Shown piece by piece: positions 1 through 8,997 of a DNA stretch of 64,000 nt. Made by a program: the position numbers and the translations under genes. Source of the DNA: Saprospiraceae bacterium (lineage in GTDB: Bacteria > Bacteroidota > Bacteroidia > Chitinophagales > Saprospiraceae); contig JADKAS010000003.1 of NCBI GenBank assembly GCA_016715245.1, forward strand, positions 186,001-250,000. Direction: 5' to 3'. Under the pieces are notes generated by a model. The model searched no databases. It was not told the DNA's origin and saw only the letters and a list, made by a program, of their open reading frames with translations. How positions within the stretch are numbered: the first letter of the stretch is position 1; each line of letters starts with the position of its first letter.

Positions 1-135
1 ATGACCCACGGAAGTATTCCTGAACAAGGTGAAATTATAAAACTTGATAATTTTGAATTTGAAATTATTTCGGTTTCAGATACAAAGATTGAAACCGTAA
101 AGGTTACCAAGTTGAATCATGAAGAAAAACCTTAG
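1..135 (+). CDS. C-terminal end of a CorC/HlyC-type (GldE-like) protein, 5' partial
   Basis: Only the last 44 codons lie in the window, in frame 1, ending at TAG 133-135. The segment contains GSIPEQGEII followed by FEFEIISV and IETVKV. This is the typical end of the CorC_HlyC domain (a PCMH-like fold) found after CBS domains in CorC/TlyC-like membrane proteins. In Bacteroidota the gliding/T9SS-associated protein GldE belongs to this family, so GldE is one possibility, but the fragment is too short to separate it from other CorC-like proteins. Any start codon lies upstream of the window; the ATG at position 1 is probably internal. It is convergent with the acyl-CoA synthetase gene, 73 bp away. 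Confidence 0.6.
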   Translation: MTHGSIPEQGEIIKLDNFEFEIISVSDTKIETVKVTKLNHEEKP

Positions 136-208
136 CAATGGAGAATTACCATAAACTTTAATTTTCAGAAAAGCACTGTTATATATAATCAGCTTTGTTG
201 ATAAAAAA

Positions 209-1861
209 TCACCTCAACTCTCTTCTTAAAATTTTTCCGACGTTTGTTTTTGGTAATTCTTTTCTGAATTCCACATGTTTTGGTACTTTATAATTTGTTA
301 GGTTTTCTTTGCAAAAGGCGATAATCTCACTTTCCTTTAGTGATTCATCTTTTTTAACAATAAATAATTTGGGTACTTCTCCAGATTTTTCGTCAGGTAC
401 ACCTATGGCAGCAACTTCAAGAACTTTGGGATGGGATGCCACAACCCCTTCAATTTCATTGGGATAGACATTAAAACCACTAACAAGAATCATATCCTTT
501 TTGCGGTCCACAATATAAAAATATCCGTCTTCATCCATGTAGCCAATGTCGCCTGTACATAGCCAGCCATCCTTTATAGTTATTTCGGTTTCTTCTGGTT
601 TATTATAATATCCTTTCATAACCTGAGGGCCTTTGGCTTGAATTTCGCCTACTTCACCGACAGGTAAAGGGTTGTACTGACTATCCACAATACGTACATC
701 TGTAGACGAAACAGGCAAACCAATACTCCCTTGTTTTCCGGTACCATTTAATGGGTTAACGGTAATCAGCGGAGATGACTCAGTCATTCCGTATCCTTCA
801 GAAAGAACGCACCCTGTTATCGCTTTCCATTTGTCGGCTACAGCTTTCTGAACAGCCATACCACCACCTACCGTAATTTTAAGTTTAGAAAAATCAGTAG
901 AAGCGAAGGACGGATGATTGTTTAGAGCATTAAACAAAGTGTTTAAGCCTGTCATAAGACTTATTTTATGGTTTTTAAATTCTTTGATGACAGACGGAAT
1001 ATCACGAGGATTTAAAACAAGTACCATATGAGCACCGTAACTCAGCATAGCGAGACAATTTACGGTAAAAGCGAAAATATGATACATTGGCAAAGGAGAT
1101 AAAGTGACTTCATTTCCCTCTTCCAAATGATCAACCATCCATGTTTTTATTTGCAACATGTTGGATACCATATTTTTATTCGTCAGCATAGCGCCTTTTG
1201 ATATTCCTGTTGTTCCACCGGTATACTGATGAACGATAACATTGTCCGGACCATTTTCAAAATCAATGAGATCAAAGTTCCGGCCTTCCCTCAAAGCATG
1301 CATAAAATTAACAGTGTTGGGGATTTGAAATTTTGGGACCATTTTTTTAATATTTCTGACAGTAAAATTAATCAGTGCTCCTTTTAACCATGAATGCATT
1401 TCACCGATTGAAGTAACAATGATGGTTTCAATTTGTGTCTTAGGAAGTACTTTTTCCAGGTTAGAAGCAAAATTTTCAAGAATTAATATTCCTTTGACAC
1501 CACTATCATTAAACTGGTATTCCATTTCTCTTGGGGTGTAAAGTGGGTTGGTATTTACAATAATCAACCCGGCTTTAAGGGCTCCAAAAACGGCAATTGG
1601 ATATTGGAGGAGATTAGGCATCATAAGTGCAAACCTGTCTCCCGGTTTTAAACCTCTTGAATGCAGGTATGCGCCAAAATAGGTTGATAGGGTATCAACT
1701 TCTCCGTACGTTAATACCTGACCCATACATTCAAATGCATTTTTTGACTTATATTTTTTAAATACTTCAGTAAAAAACTCAAGTAAATTATCGTATTCAT
1801 TTTCATTGATATTAGCCGGAATCCGGGGCGGATAATTTTTAAGCCATGGTTTAGTATCCAT
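209..1861 (-). CDS. fadD: Long-chain acyl-CoA synthetase (AMP-forming), FadD-like
   Basis: About 550 residues, the usual length for the ANL superfamily. The adenylation P-loop is QYTGGTTGISKGAML, the second core motif is GYGMTESSPLI, the hinge region is GWLCTGDIGYMDEDGYFYIVD, and the C-terminal catalytic lysine sits in the PKTNVGKILRREL ending. These show a fatty-acid activating enzyme that makes fatty acyl-CoA from fatty acid, ATP and CoA, feeding beta-oxidation or lipid synthesis. A TTG two codons upstream (1867) is also in frame; the ATG at 1861 is preferred. No partner gene is adjacent: the next gene on the same strand starts more than 360 bp upstream. Chain-length preference cannot be read from the sequence. 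Confidence 0.9.
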   Translation of the reverse strand: MDTKPWLKNYPPRIPANINENEYDNLLEFFTEVFKKYKSKNAFECMGQVLTYGEVDTLSTYFGAYLHSRGLKPGDRFALMMPNLLQYPIAVFGALKAGLIIVNTNPLYTPREMEYQFNDSGVKGILILENFASNLEKVLPKTQIETIIVTSIGEMHSWLKGALINFTVRNIKKMVPKFQIPNTVNFMHALREGRNFDLIDFENGPDNVIVHQYTGGTTGISKGAMLTNKNMVSNMLQIKTWMVDHLEEGNEVTLSPLPMYHIFAFTVNCLAMLSYGAHMVLVLNPRDIPSVIKEFKNHKISLMTGLNTLFNALNNHPSFASTDFSKLKITVGGGMAVQKAVADKWKAITGCVLSEGYGMTESSPLITVNPLNGTGKQGSIGLPVSSTDVRIVDSQYNPLPVGEVGEIQAKGPQVMKGYYNKPEETEITIKDGWLCTGDIGYMDEDGYFYIVDRKKDMILVSGFNVYPNEIEGVVASHPKVLEVAAIGVPDEKSGEVPKLFIVKKDESLKESEIIAFCKENLTNYKVPKHVEFRKELPKTNVGKILRRELR

Positions 1862-1867
1862 ATCCAA

Positions 1868-2230
1868 ACATTTGACGTTTTGAAATTAATAAAGAAAGAT
1901 TAGTTGTATTTTTACCTCAAAAATAACATAAGTGATAAAACTACAATAGTGAAATGAATTATTTTAATATTATAAGTAGTATTTTTAAAAAATATGTAAC
2001 TATTCAGGTGTCTGCTTTCAGATTAAAAAAAAGACAATTTTTTTCAATCGAGGCATTTGAGACGGAATAGCAGCGCTATTGCGATAAAAATAGCCAAAGA
2101 GTCACGAAAAATTGACATTTTTTAAGCGAAATTGAGTAGACCCGAATAGATACAAACAATTAAGGAAGAGACTGTATTAAGCCTTCAGCCGAAAAAATGA
2201 ATTCATTTGGGAAAATGACTAAAATTATTA
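1868..2230. other. Intergenic region, 363 bp, nothing recognised
   Basis: AT-rich spacer between two minus-strand genes. I see no open frame with family features, no clear hairpin followed by a T-run, and no RNA gene. It presumably holds the promoter of the acyl-CoA synthetase gene, but no convincing TAnnTTTG element was picked out on the minus strand. Confidence 0.4.
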
Positions 2231-3496
2231 TTAAGGATTGGAAAGTGCGGTACTTTCTTCTGTAAAAATTTGATCTTTGGTTTCAAAAAAGGTGGGCACA
2301 ATTTTGTTACAGTATGAACACGTGGAATTAAATAAAGCGACCATACCCCACTCTGATCCCGGATCGAACGCTATTTCCGCACGAAAACCATTAACAAGTC
2401 CACCGTGATAGACTAAAACCCTGTTATCAAACCTCAGAATTCTCCATCCAAGACCATAAGCACTTTCCTGTAAATTACTCCAGCGGTTGAAATATTTAGG
2501 AGCATTGGTGGTAAAGACATACGGCGAAAAAGCCCTCATCCTTACTTCTTCATTCAATACATCGGGTTGATAACCCATAATGGCTTTTAACCATAAAACC
2601 ATATCAGACAGAGAGGAGTTGATACCACCTGCAGATGGAGCATTGTAGTAATGGGGCTTCAAAGGTGTGGTAATAAAATTATTGTGTCTCCCTGCCGGTT
2701 TATGTCCCACACAATTATTGGTGCAATTTGTCATAGTTTCATAAGATGCAGAGGAGTTATTCATGCCAAGTGGGCTGAAAATATATTCCCTTAATGCTTC
2801 CTCATAAGTCAGTCCTGTTGTATTTTCAATTACTTTTTCAATCAAAGCAAATGTTGCATTCTGATAATTATAAACTTTTCCCACTCTATCTTTCAAGGGA
2901 TACCTGTTCATTGCCTGAATAATCCTGTCCATAGATATATTATCATCCACCAGATTTGAAAAAGCATGTTGAATATAACCGGTAGTGTGAGATAAAATAT
3001 CCCTGATCGTGATGGTGTCCATTATGGACTTTGTTTTTATTTTTAACTCAGGAATGTATTTATTAACAGGGTCTGTAAGTTTAAATTTTCCTTCCTGAAT
3101 TAATTTAGAAGCTAATACCCCAGCAAATCCCTTGGATACAGAGCCGATTCTGTATACCGTTTCATCATTTATTTCCTGGCCGGTTCCTTTAACTTTGGAT
3201 CCGAAATGTTCCATTAATACAATATTACCTTTATGAATGACACCAATCGAAAGACCTACACAGGAGGATTCGGCCATTTTTTGTTTGCACTGCAATTCAA
3301 ATTGAGAATAAAGAGAAGATATTTTATTTCTGTAGTCTTCAGAAACCGGATCTGCAGTCTCAAACTTATTTTTTATACCAGACGTTGGGTTCAGCAAACT
3401 TTCAAAAGGGAAAAGTGTAAAACAACTGAATAAACCAATACTTAGTATCCAAGAATATAATTTTGTAAAAATCACGGTTTTTAGATTGACGGTCAA
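2231..3496 (-). CDS. Exported serine hydrolase, class C beta-lactamase / penicillin-binding-like
   Basis: About 421 residues with a hydrophobic N-terminal segment (SWILSIGLFSCFTLFPF) suggesting export or membrane anchoring. The nucleophile motif SxxK is in RIGSVSKGFAG, the second motif YxN appears as YNYQNATF, and the third (KTG-equivalent) box is VYHGGLVNGF. This is the Beta-lactamase (PF00144) fold shared by AmpC, DD-peptidases and esterases; the YHGG form is common in the esterase/peptidase branch, so an antibiotic-resistance role should not be assumed. There is no ATG near the N-terminus: TTG at 3496 or GTG at 3475 must serve, and both leave the leader intact. The gene stands alone; substrate unknown. 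Confidence 0.85.
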   Translation of the reverse strand: MTVNLKTVIFTKLYSWILSIGLFSCFTLFPFESLLNPTSGIKNKFETADPVSEDYRNKISSLYSQFELQCKQKMAESSCVGLSIGVIHKGNIVLMEHFGSKVKGTGQEINDETVYRIGSVSKGFAGVLASKLIQEGKFKLTDPVNKYIPELKIKTKSIMDTITIRDILSHTTGYIQHAFSNLVDDNISMDRIIQAMNRYPLKDRVGKVYNYQNATFALIEKVIENTTGLTYEEALREYIFSPLGMNNSSASYETMTNCTNNCVGHKPAGRHNNFITTPLKPHYYNAPSAGGINSSLSDMVLWLKAIMGYQPDVLNEEVRMRAFSPYVFTTNAPKYFNRWSNLQESAYGLGWRILRFDNRVLVYHGGLVNGFRAEIAFDPGSEWGMVALFNSTCSYCNKIVPTFFETKDQIFTEESTALSNP

Positions 3497-3657
3497 ATAT
3501 AATACATATTATTGAAAAATATAATATTATTATTTGTTAATTAATTTTTTGTTAAAAAAAAGGTAAAAATAGGTTTATAATTGTACTTTTACAAAATAAT
3601 TACGTCTAAATTTTATAAAAATTTTTAATCACCAATCACATTATAAAAATATATAAA

Positions 3658-4329
3658 ATGAAAAAATTTGGAATTCTTTTTTTTAGTTTTTTTATCTTTA
3701 GTTATTATAGTCTCGCTCAAAACGTAGCTGAAAAAAAAGTCTCCATGAGTCTTGGTGCCCAAAACGCATACAGTGTTGATGTCGAGGGTGCCAGTAAAAA
3801 AATTCTGGAAGAAGTGTTTAAAAAAATGGTGAAAGAATTCGGAAAACTACAGGAGAATAAAAAAGCAAGAGAGTTTTTTATGATGGCAGGTAAAGCTGGA
3901 AGAATTAATGGTTCATCTCCAGTTGACATTTATGCAAAATTTGAAGAGGGAAAAGGAATGGCAACAACTTATTTTTGGGTTGATTTGGGAGGTGCTTTTG
4001 TAAATAGTCAGGAACATCAGAAACAATCGGATGGTATTAAAACTTTTATGAAAGACTATTATATTGAATGCCGGAGGGTTGTAGTTCAGGAAGAGTTGAA
4101 AGATGAAGAAAAAAATTTAGAAAAACTTGAAAAAGAACTAACCAAACTAAAGAAGAAAAATGAAGATTATCATGAAGACATAGAAAAAGCAAAAGAAAAG
4201 ATAAAGGAAGCAGAAAAAAATATTGAACAAAACGTAGTTGATCAGGAGAATAAGACAAAAGAAATCGATGGTCAGAAAAATGTGGTTGGAGAGGTTACCA
4301 AAAAATTAAACAACCTCGGTAAAGACTAA
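3658..4329 (+). CDS. Exported protein with C-terminal coiled coil, unknown function
   Basis: 223 residues. A clear signal peptide (MKKFGILFFSFFIFSYYSLA followed by Q) predicts export to the periplasm or outer membrane. Residues about 20-130 form a mixed globular part. From about residue 145 to 210 the protein is a highly charged Lys/Glu coiled coil with heptad-like Leu/Ile spacing (for example EKNLEKLEKELTKLKKK). I do not recognise a named family. It is monocistronic, with a strong terminator 28 bp after the stop. The coiled coil suggests oligomerisation or a spacer role in the envelope, which is inference only. Confidence 0.75.
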   Translation: MKKFGILFFSFFIFSYYSLAQNVAEKKVSMSLGAQNAYSVDVEGASKKILEEVFKKMVKEFGKLQENKKAREFFMMAGKAGRINGSSPVDIYAKFEEGKGMATTYFWVDLGGAFVNSQEHQKQSDGIKTFMKDYYIECRRVVVQEELKDEEKNLEKLEKELTKLKKKNEDYHEDIEKAKEKIKEAEKNIEQNVVDQENKTKEIDGQKNVVGEVTKKLNNLGKD

Positions 4330-4356
4330 ATTAAGGCAACAGTTAAATTTTCCTAT

Positions 4357-4380
4357 AACCCCGGTAAGCCGGGGTTTTTT
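4357..4380 (+). terminator. Rho-independent terminator after the coiled-coil protein
   Basis: Inverted repeat CCCCGG / CCGGGG with a TAAG loop (4359-4374), extended by flanking AA/TT pairs and followed directly by a T6 run. It lies 28 bp downstream of the stop at 4329 and is oriented to end that transcript. Confidence 0.9.
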
Positions 4381-4501
4381 ATTATAGGTCCATACATTTT
4401 AAAGATTGGAAAACTAACCGAAAACCTAAAATTGAAGTTTAAAATAGGTAAAGGAACTATTTTTTTGTTCATGTTGTTTTCACAAATATAATTCAGTTTG
4501 T

Positions 4502-4714
4502 ATGAGTGAAAGCCGTTACATAACCATAAGAAATTATCATGATCCTGTATTGGCGGATATTATCATCAATGCACTTCATGCGGCAGGAATTATTACATTT
4601 CCCGTTCGTGAAAACTCAATGAACTTTCCGAACCTTATAAATATTGCCATCAAAGTTCAGGAGAAAGATGTAGAAGAAGCTCTCGAAATCATAGAATTGC
4701 AAGAAAATTATTAA
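4502..4714 (+). CDS. DUF2007-type small protein (putative signal-transducing protein)
   Basis: 70 residues. The pattern of an N-terminal beta strand (YITIRNYHDPVLA), a helix (DIIINALHAAGI) and a second strand before a C-terminal helix with acidic residues (EKDVEEALEIIELQ) matches the small DUF2007 (PF09413) proteins common in Bacteroidota. Their biochemical role is not established. The gene is free-standing between a terminator and the sensor kinase gene 130 bp downstream. Confidence 0.65.
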   Translation: MSESRYITIRNYHDPVLADIIINALHAAGIITFPVRENSMNFPNLINIAIKVQEKDVEEALEIIELQENY

Positions 4715-4844
4715 ATGGTCTGATACACTTTTATCATAGTTGACCATATTTTTTTAATTACCTTTCGGAATGAATTGATTATTATCCTTAAATTCAATAA
4801 ACTACATGACTCTGTAATGTGTTTGTTGATAACAATCTTGTATT

Positions 4845-6122
4845 ATGCCTAATTATCTGATCAGACGACTTATACTACTTGGAGGTATGTCTATCATAGG
4901 CGTCCTGTTTATTCAATCTTACTGGTTGTTAAAAACATGGGATATAAAGGACAAAGAGTTTGACCAATCTGTCAATATTGTATTGAGGAAAGTAGCTCAG
5001 AGACTGGCAGCGTATAACACTACCGTTCTTCCAAAAACCAACCTGATTCAAAGAAAATCATCTAATTATTATGCTGTAAATGTCAATGGCTCTATTGATC
5101 CTCCGATACTGGAAGAATATTTATTTCAGGAAATAAACAATCAGTCTTTAAATATAGATTTTGAATATGCCATATATGACTGTTTTAATGATGCCCTTGT
5201 GTATGGTAATTATTGCAGTTTTGAAAACAAACAGTCGACACCAACAAAACTAAACAAACATTATAAGTTTGACGATTTGGTTTATTATTTTGTTATCAGG
5301 TTTCCAAAACGTGAAAATTTTTTACTGGCCAATCTGAATATAACCATCATATTTACCATGTTTTCTGTTTTAGCTATCTTGTTTTTTTTATATAGTATTT
5401 GGGTTATTCTTAAACAAAAAAGGTTGTCTGAGTTGCAAAGGGATTTTATTAATAACATGACTCACGAGTTTAAAACACCGATTGCTTCCATAAAAATTGC
5501 CTCTGATGTACTTGCAAATGATATAAAAACCAAAGAAGACCCAAGATTGTCGCGTTATGCACAAATCATCAGGGAACAGAATTCCAGATTAAATGATCAG
5601 GTTGAAAAAGTGTTAAACATCGCACGTCTTGAAAAGGACAGCATTGAATTAAAAAAGGAGTGGATTGATCTCAATGAGACTTTACAAAACATTATTAAAG
5701 CTGAAGATGTCAAAGTAACCAATGGCACGATGGATTGGATGCCGGGTACTGAAACTGTTTACATTTATACCGATAAATTACATTTTGTAAATGTCATTTG
5801 TAATATATTGGACAACGCTGTTAAATATTGTAAAAATGAAAATATTAAAATTCAAGTGTCTACACATTTTCAGGAAAACCATCTTCTTATAAGTTGTAAA
5901 GACAATGGGATTGGAATCAGTGAAGAAGATCAGAAAAAACTTTTTGATAAATTTTTCAGGGTTTCCACAGGTGACAAACATGATGTAAAAGGTTTCGGAC
6001 TGGGATTGTTTTATGTAAAAAATATATGCAGGGCACATGGATGGTGGATATCAGTAGATTCTGAGTTAGGCAAAGGCACAACATTTACAATTGATATTCC
6101 TGAATTTAAATTTAAATTATAA
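4845..6122 (+). CDS. Sensor histidine kinase (HisKA type), two-component system
   Basis: 425 residues. Two membrane segments (about 7-27 and 166-188) enclose a periplasmic sensor region of about 135 residues without a recognisable named domain. The dimerisation/phosphoacceptor box is FINNMTHEFKTPIAS with His207. The ATPase domain shows the N box (NILDNAVKYC), G1 (DNGIGIS), the F region and G2 (GFGLGLFYVKN). The arrangement resembles RprX-like kinases of Bacteroidota. The response regulator starts 56 bp after the stop on the same strand, so the two almost certainly form a pair. The signal sensed is unknown. Confidence 0.92.
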   Translation: MPNYLIRRLILLGGMSIIGVLFIQSYWLLKTWDIKDKEFDQSVNIVLRKVAQRLAAYNTTVLPKTNLIQRKSSNYYAVNVNGSIDPPILEEYLFQEINNQSLNIDFEYAIYDCFNDALVYGNYCSFENKQSTPTKLNKHYKFDDLVYYFVIRFPKRENFLLANLNITIIFTMFSVLAILFFLYSIWVILKQKRLSELQRDFINNMTHEFKTPIASIKIASDVLANDIKTKEDPRLSRYAQIIREQNSRLNDQVEKVLNIARLEKDSIELKKEWIDLNETLQNIIKAEDVKVTNGTMDWMPGTETVYIYTDKLHFVNVICNILDNAVKYCKNENIKIQVSTHFQENHLLISCKDNGIGISEEDQKKLFDKFFRVSTGDKHDVKGFGLGLFYVKNICRAHGWWISVDSELGKGTTFTIDIPEFKFKL

Positions 6123-6177
6123 AATTGAACACATATTATGATAAACTATTTTATATTTACGTGCGTTAAATGAAGAT

Positions 6178-6867
6178 ATGCAAAAAGAAAAACCAAAAAT
6201 TTTATATGTGGAAGATGATGAAACTTTAAGTTTTGTCACCAAAGACAACCTTGAATTGAATGGTTATGATGTGGAACACTGTATGGATGGGGAATCTGCC
6301 ATTACAACATTTTATAATAATACTTTTGATTTGTGTATTCTGGACGTCATGTTGCCAAAAATGGATGGTTTTGAACTTGCTCAAAAAATCAGGGCTGCAG
6401 ATCCTAATGTTCCGATACTATTTCTGACGGCCAAGTCATTAAAAGAAGATAAAATTTATGGATTAAGACTCGGAGCAGATGATTATCTGACAAAACCATT
6501 CAGCATTGAAGAACTTATCCTCAAGATTGAGGTTTTTTTGAAAAGGAAATTTGTATCGGTTCCAGTCAATGATGTACATAAAATAGGGTTATATGTTTTT
6601 GATTACAGAAATCTCACTTTGTCGATTCGCGAATCAAAAAGAAACCTTACACAAAAAGAAGCCGATCTCTTAAAGATGTTATTGGACCACAAAAACAATG
6701 TCGTCAAAAGAGGTCTTATTCTTGAAAAATTATGGGGTGAGGATGATTACTTTTTAGGTAGAAGTATGGATGTGTTTATAAGCCGACTAAGAAAATATTT
6801 AAGTGAAGATCCAACTATCAAACTTGATAACATTCATGGAGTTGGTTTTAAACTGTTGGTTGAGTAG
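6178..6867 (+). CDS. OmpR/PhoB-family response regulator
   Basis: 229 residues, the standard length. The receiver domain (about 6-120) has the acidic pair (YVEDDETL), the phosphoacceptor Asp56 in CILDVMLPKMDGFEL, the Thr in FLTAKS and the Lys in DDYLTKPF. A winged-helix Trans_reg_C domain follows (about 130-228), with the recognition-helix region GRSMDVFISRLRKYLS. It acts as a DNA-binding transcription factor controlled by the kinase encoded just upstream. cutC begins 3 bp after its stop, so all three may be cotranscribed. Confidence 0.93.
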   Translation: MQKEKPKILYVEDDETLSFVTKDNLELNGYDVEHCMDGESAITTFYNNTFDLCILDVMLPKMDGFELAQKIRAADPNVPILFLTAKSLKEDKIYGLRLGADDYLTKPFSIEELILKIEVFLKRKFVSVPVNDVHKIGLYVFDYRNLTLSIRESKRNLTQKEADLLKMLLDHKNNVVKRGLILEKLWGEDDYFLGRSMDVFISRLRKYLSEDPTIKLDNIHGVGFKLLVE

Positions 6868-6870
6868 ACT

Positions 6871-7485
6871 TTGATAATAAAAGAAGCTTGTGTTGATAAT
6901 ATTTCGGATGCGCTTGTAGCTCAAAAAAACGGTGCAGATCAGCTTGAATGGTGTTACTGCCTTTCTGAAGATGGATTGACTCCGGATGTTAATTTGACTA
7001 CTGAGTTATTAAAAAACATTTTTATTCCTGTAAAAGTCATGATCAGGTGCCGTCCGGGAAACTTCATTTATAATGACGAAGAAATGGAAATAATGAAAAA
7101 TGAAGTCAAATTATTTTCAAAATTGAAGGGTATAAATGGTTTTGTTTTTGGGGCGTGCACAAATGATAACAAATTAAATATTAACCAAATACGTGAAATT
7201 ACAGAAGCTTCGAAAGGAATACCTGTTACTGTTCATAAGGCTATTGATATGTGTTCAGACCTTATCGGGGAAATAAAAAAGCTTAACGGAGTTCCCGGAG
7301 TTTCATTTATATTGAGTTCGGGTGGAAAGCCTACAGCCTGGGAAGGCAGAATTGAACTTAAAGAAATGCAGATGGTATTTTCCGGTCATATTATCGCCGC
7401 GGGAAAAATAAATAATAAAAATCTTGATACACTTCATGATTATTTATCGTTTACCTATTACCATGGCAAAAAAATATCGGATTGA
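6871..7485 (+). CDS. cutC: CutC family protein (copper homeostasis family)
   Basis: 204 residues with the CutC TIM-barrel signatures: an N-terminal KEACVDNISDALVAQKNGAD, KVMIRCRPGNF, GFVFGAC, VTVHKAIDMC, and the late SFILSSGGKPTAWEG. The start is a TTG at 6871, supported because the conserved N-terminus begins at that codon and no Met exists until about residue 57. It is a little shorter than E. coli CutC (about 250). The usual MIRPRGGDF-like motif reads MIRCRPGNF here, a change in a conserved segment. The family is historically tied to copper tolerance, but its activity is unresolved. Position 3 bp behind a response regulator suggests translational coupling. Confidence 0.85.
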   Translation: MIIKEACVDNISDALVAQKNGADQLEWCYCLSEDGLTPDVNLTTELLKNIFIPVKVMIRCRPGNFIYNDEEMEIMKNEVKLFSKLKGINGFVFGACTNDNKLNINQIREITEASKGIPVTVHKAIDMCSDLIGEIKKLNGVPGVSFILSSGGKPTAWEGRIELKEMQMVFSGHIIAAGKINNKNLDTLHDYLSFTYYHGKKISD

Positions 7486-7553
7486 CTTTTTTAGTAAAAA
7501 TTAATCTATTGTTAATGTGGTATCGAGTCATAATGTTCGTCTTATATAAGTGA

Positions 7554-7561
7554 TATCTTTG
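7554..7561 (+). promoter_or_regulatory. Bacteroidota-type -7 element (TATCTTTG) upstream of a lipoprotein gene
   Basis: TATCTTTG fits the TAnnTTTG -7 consensus of the primary Bacteroidota sigma factor and lies 38 bp before the ATG at 7600. A matching -33 TTTG is not obvious, so this is a plausible but partial promoter. Confidence 0.45.
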
Positions 7562-7599
7562 CCTAGTAAATTAATTATTCAAACATAAAATATTGAAAT

Positions 7600-8484
7600 A
7601 TGAAATTAAGTTTTTCTTTAAAGTTTTTAACTTTTGCAATTATTGGAATGCTATTTTTTACATCTTGTACAGATGAAACAACTGAGGGCGCTGTCGTTTC
7701 TTTCGAGGCAGGAGCAGGATATCTTACAGGTGATGCAGAGGTTGTACCCGGCGGAACATTTACGGTTAATCTGAAAGCCCTAAAAGGAGATAATGAAATG
7801 AAGACCTTAACTATTAATGAGGAATCTTCTAAGGTTGAATTGAGCAGAATTGAAATTGATGGAAGTCCGGCTTTTGCCAACCCGATTCTTCTTTCAGGTG
7901 CAAATACTTCTTCTTTCAACTATGTTATTACCATTGATGCGGGTACTGTTCAGGGAACAAAATCTTACTCATTTGCAGTAACTGATACAGAAGGAACAAT
8001 TACTACAAAATCTCTGAAAATAACAGTGGCTGGTACACTGGTTACCACTTTGACGGGTGTTCTGTTCAATCAGTCAGGTCCTGTAGGATTTGGTGGCCTG
8101 AACCTTTTAACAGGAGAAGGCACAGGAACTTCTGCTAGCGATGTAAATTCTCAGATCAGAGATATGGGTATTGACAGTTCTTCAACAGTTACCGGAACCT
8201 GGAAACAAAAAGTCGGAAGCCTCAACGGATCGGTTTTGAGATATATTAAAAAGGGCCAGAATGGAGTAGCAGAAAACTTTACTTTTGCGGATATAATTAC
8301 AAAAGAACAATTAGTTACTCTTTGGGACAAAGGTGGCGCAACATTTTCAATCAGTGAAAAAATTGTTGTAGGTGATTTCTTAATGGTTCTACATAAAAAT
8401 ACTTACTTCCTTATTGAAGTTAAAGAAATAAATGTTACCACAACCGACAACAAAGACAATTACAAATTTGATATTAAGTATTAA
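7600..8484 (+). CDS. Predicted lipoprotein of unknown function
   Basis: 294 residues. The N-terminus MKLSFSLKFLTFAIIGMLFF is followed by the lipobox FTSC with Cys23, so the mature protein should be lipid-anchored. There is no retained Bacteroidota surface-export tag that I can be certain of (the sequence after Cys is TDETTEG). Residues about 35-150 are Thr/Ser/Val-rich and beta-strand-like, resembling an Ig-like adhesin module. The C-terminal half has no recognised motif. The gene appears monocistronic with its own promoter-like element. Confidence 0.75.
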   Translation: MKLSFSLKFLTFAIIGMLFFTSCTDETTEGAVVSFEAGAGYLTGDAEVVPGGTFTVNLKALKGDNEMKTLTINEESSKVELSRIEIDGSPAFANPILLSGANTSSFNYVITIDAGTVQGTKSYSFAVTDTEGTITTKSLKITVAGTLVTTLTGVLFNQSGPVGFGGLNLLTGEGTGTSASDVNSQIRDMGIDSSSTVTGTWKQKVGSLNGSVLRYIKKGQNGVAENFTFADIITKEQLVTLWDKGGATFSISEKIVVGDFLMVLHKNTYFLIEVKEINVTTTDNKDNYKFDIKY

Positions 8485-8517
8485 TATTTTATTATTAATA
8501 AAAAATAGTCCTAAATA

Positions 8518-8543
8518 GACGATACGTTTGGTGTCGTCGATTT
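8518..8543 (+). terminator. Possible terminator hairpin after the lipoprotein gene
   Basis: GACGATAC (8518-8525) can pair with GTGTCGTC (8531-8538), with one G-U pair and loop GTTTG, followed by GATTTT. A longer T-run occurs further on, near 8553-8562. The stem is good but the adjacent T-tract is weak. Confidence 0.4.
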
Positions 8544-8635
8544 TAGCATCTGCTTTTTTTTTATGGGCCCAGAAAAACGCCTCTTGGACTATCTTTTTTA
8601 CATTATCTTCTGCTTTTTGTCAAGTCAGAAAAGAC

Positions 8636-8643
8636 TAATTTTG
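8636..8643 (+). promoter_or_regulatory. -7 element TAATTTTG with upstream TTTG
   Basis: TAATTTTG matches TAnnTTTG and lies 20 bp before the ATG at 8664. A TTTG at 8616-8619 stands 16 bp upstream, slightly short of the usual 19-21 bp spacing. The downstream word TTTTGCGCTTT recurs at the 15.06 kb promoter-like site. Confidence 0.5.
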
Positions 8644-8663
8644 CGCTTTAATACCAATACATT

Positions 8664-8954
8664 ATGAACGACAGTGATAAAAGGTTTAAAGAAAGATGGG
8701 ATTCAATCAGAAATGGTGGCAGAATAAGGTATGCTCTTGTTCATGGTGCAGGGTTTGGTTTTGCTGTATTTGTCATCATTAATCTTTGGTATTTAAATGA
8801 TAAAAGTTTTTCTGAAGTTTATTTGAATCAAAGGGCTTTTGAACAAATGCTGACCATGGTTTTTGCTGGTATTTTAGGATATGGAACTATAAAGTGGTGG
8901 ATGAATGAAAAAATATACCGTAAAATAGAAAACAACGAAAATAAAAAACCTTAA
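8664..8954 (+). CDS. Small two-helix membrane protein, unknown function
   Basis: 96 residues with a charged N-terminus (DKRFKERWDSIR), one hydrophobic segment at about 24-45 (ALVHGAGFGFAVFVIINLWY) and a second at about 63-80 (MLTMVFAGILGYGTIKWW), then a basic/acidic tail. Both termini are probably cytoplasmic. No named family is recognised. It precedes trmB by 43 bp on the same strand and may be its operon mate. Confidence 0.65.
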   Translation: MNDSDKRFKERWDSIRNGGRIRYALVHGAGFGFAVFVIINLWYLNDKSFSEVYLNQRAFEQMLTMVFAGILGYGTIKWWMNEKIYRKIENNENKKP

Positions 8955-8997
8955 ATAAGATATCTGCATACTCTATGTTATATCGTTTAAACTTTTT

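Noticed and set aside
2231..3496. Antibiotic-resistance beta-lactamase
   Set aside because: The SxxK and YxN motifs are present, but the third box is HGG and the family includes esterases and peptidases; nothing in the context indicates resistance.
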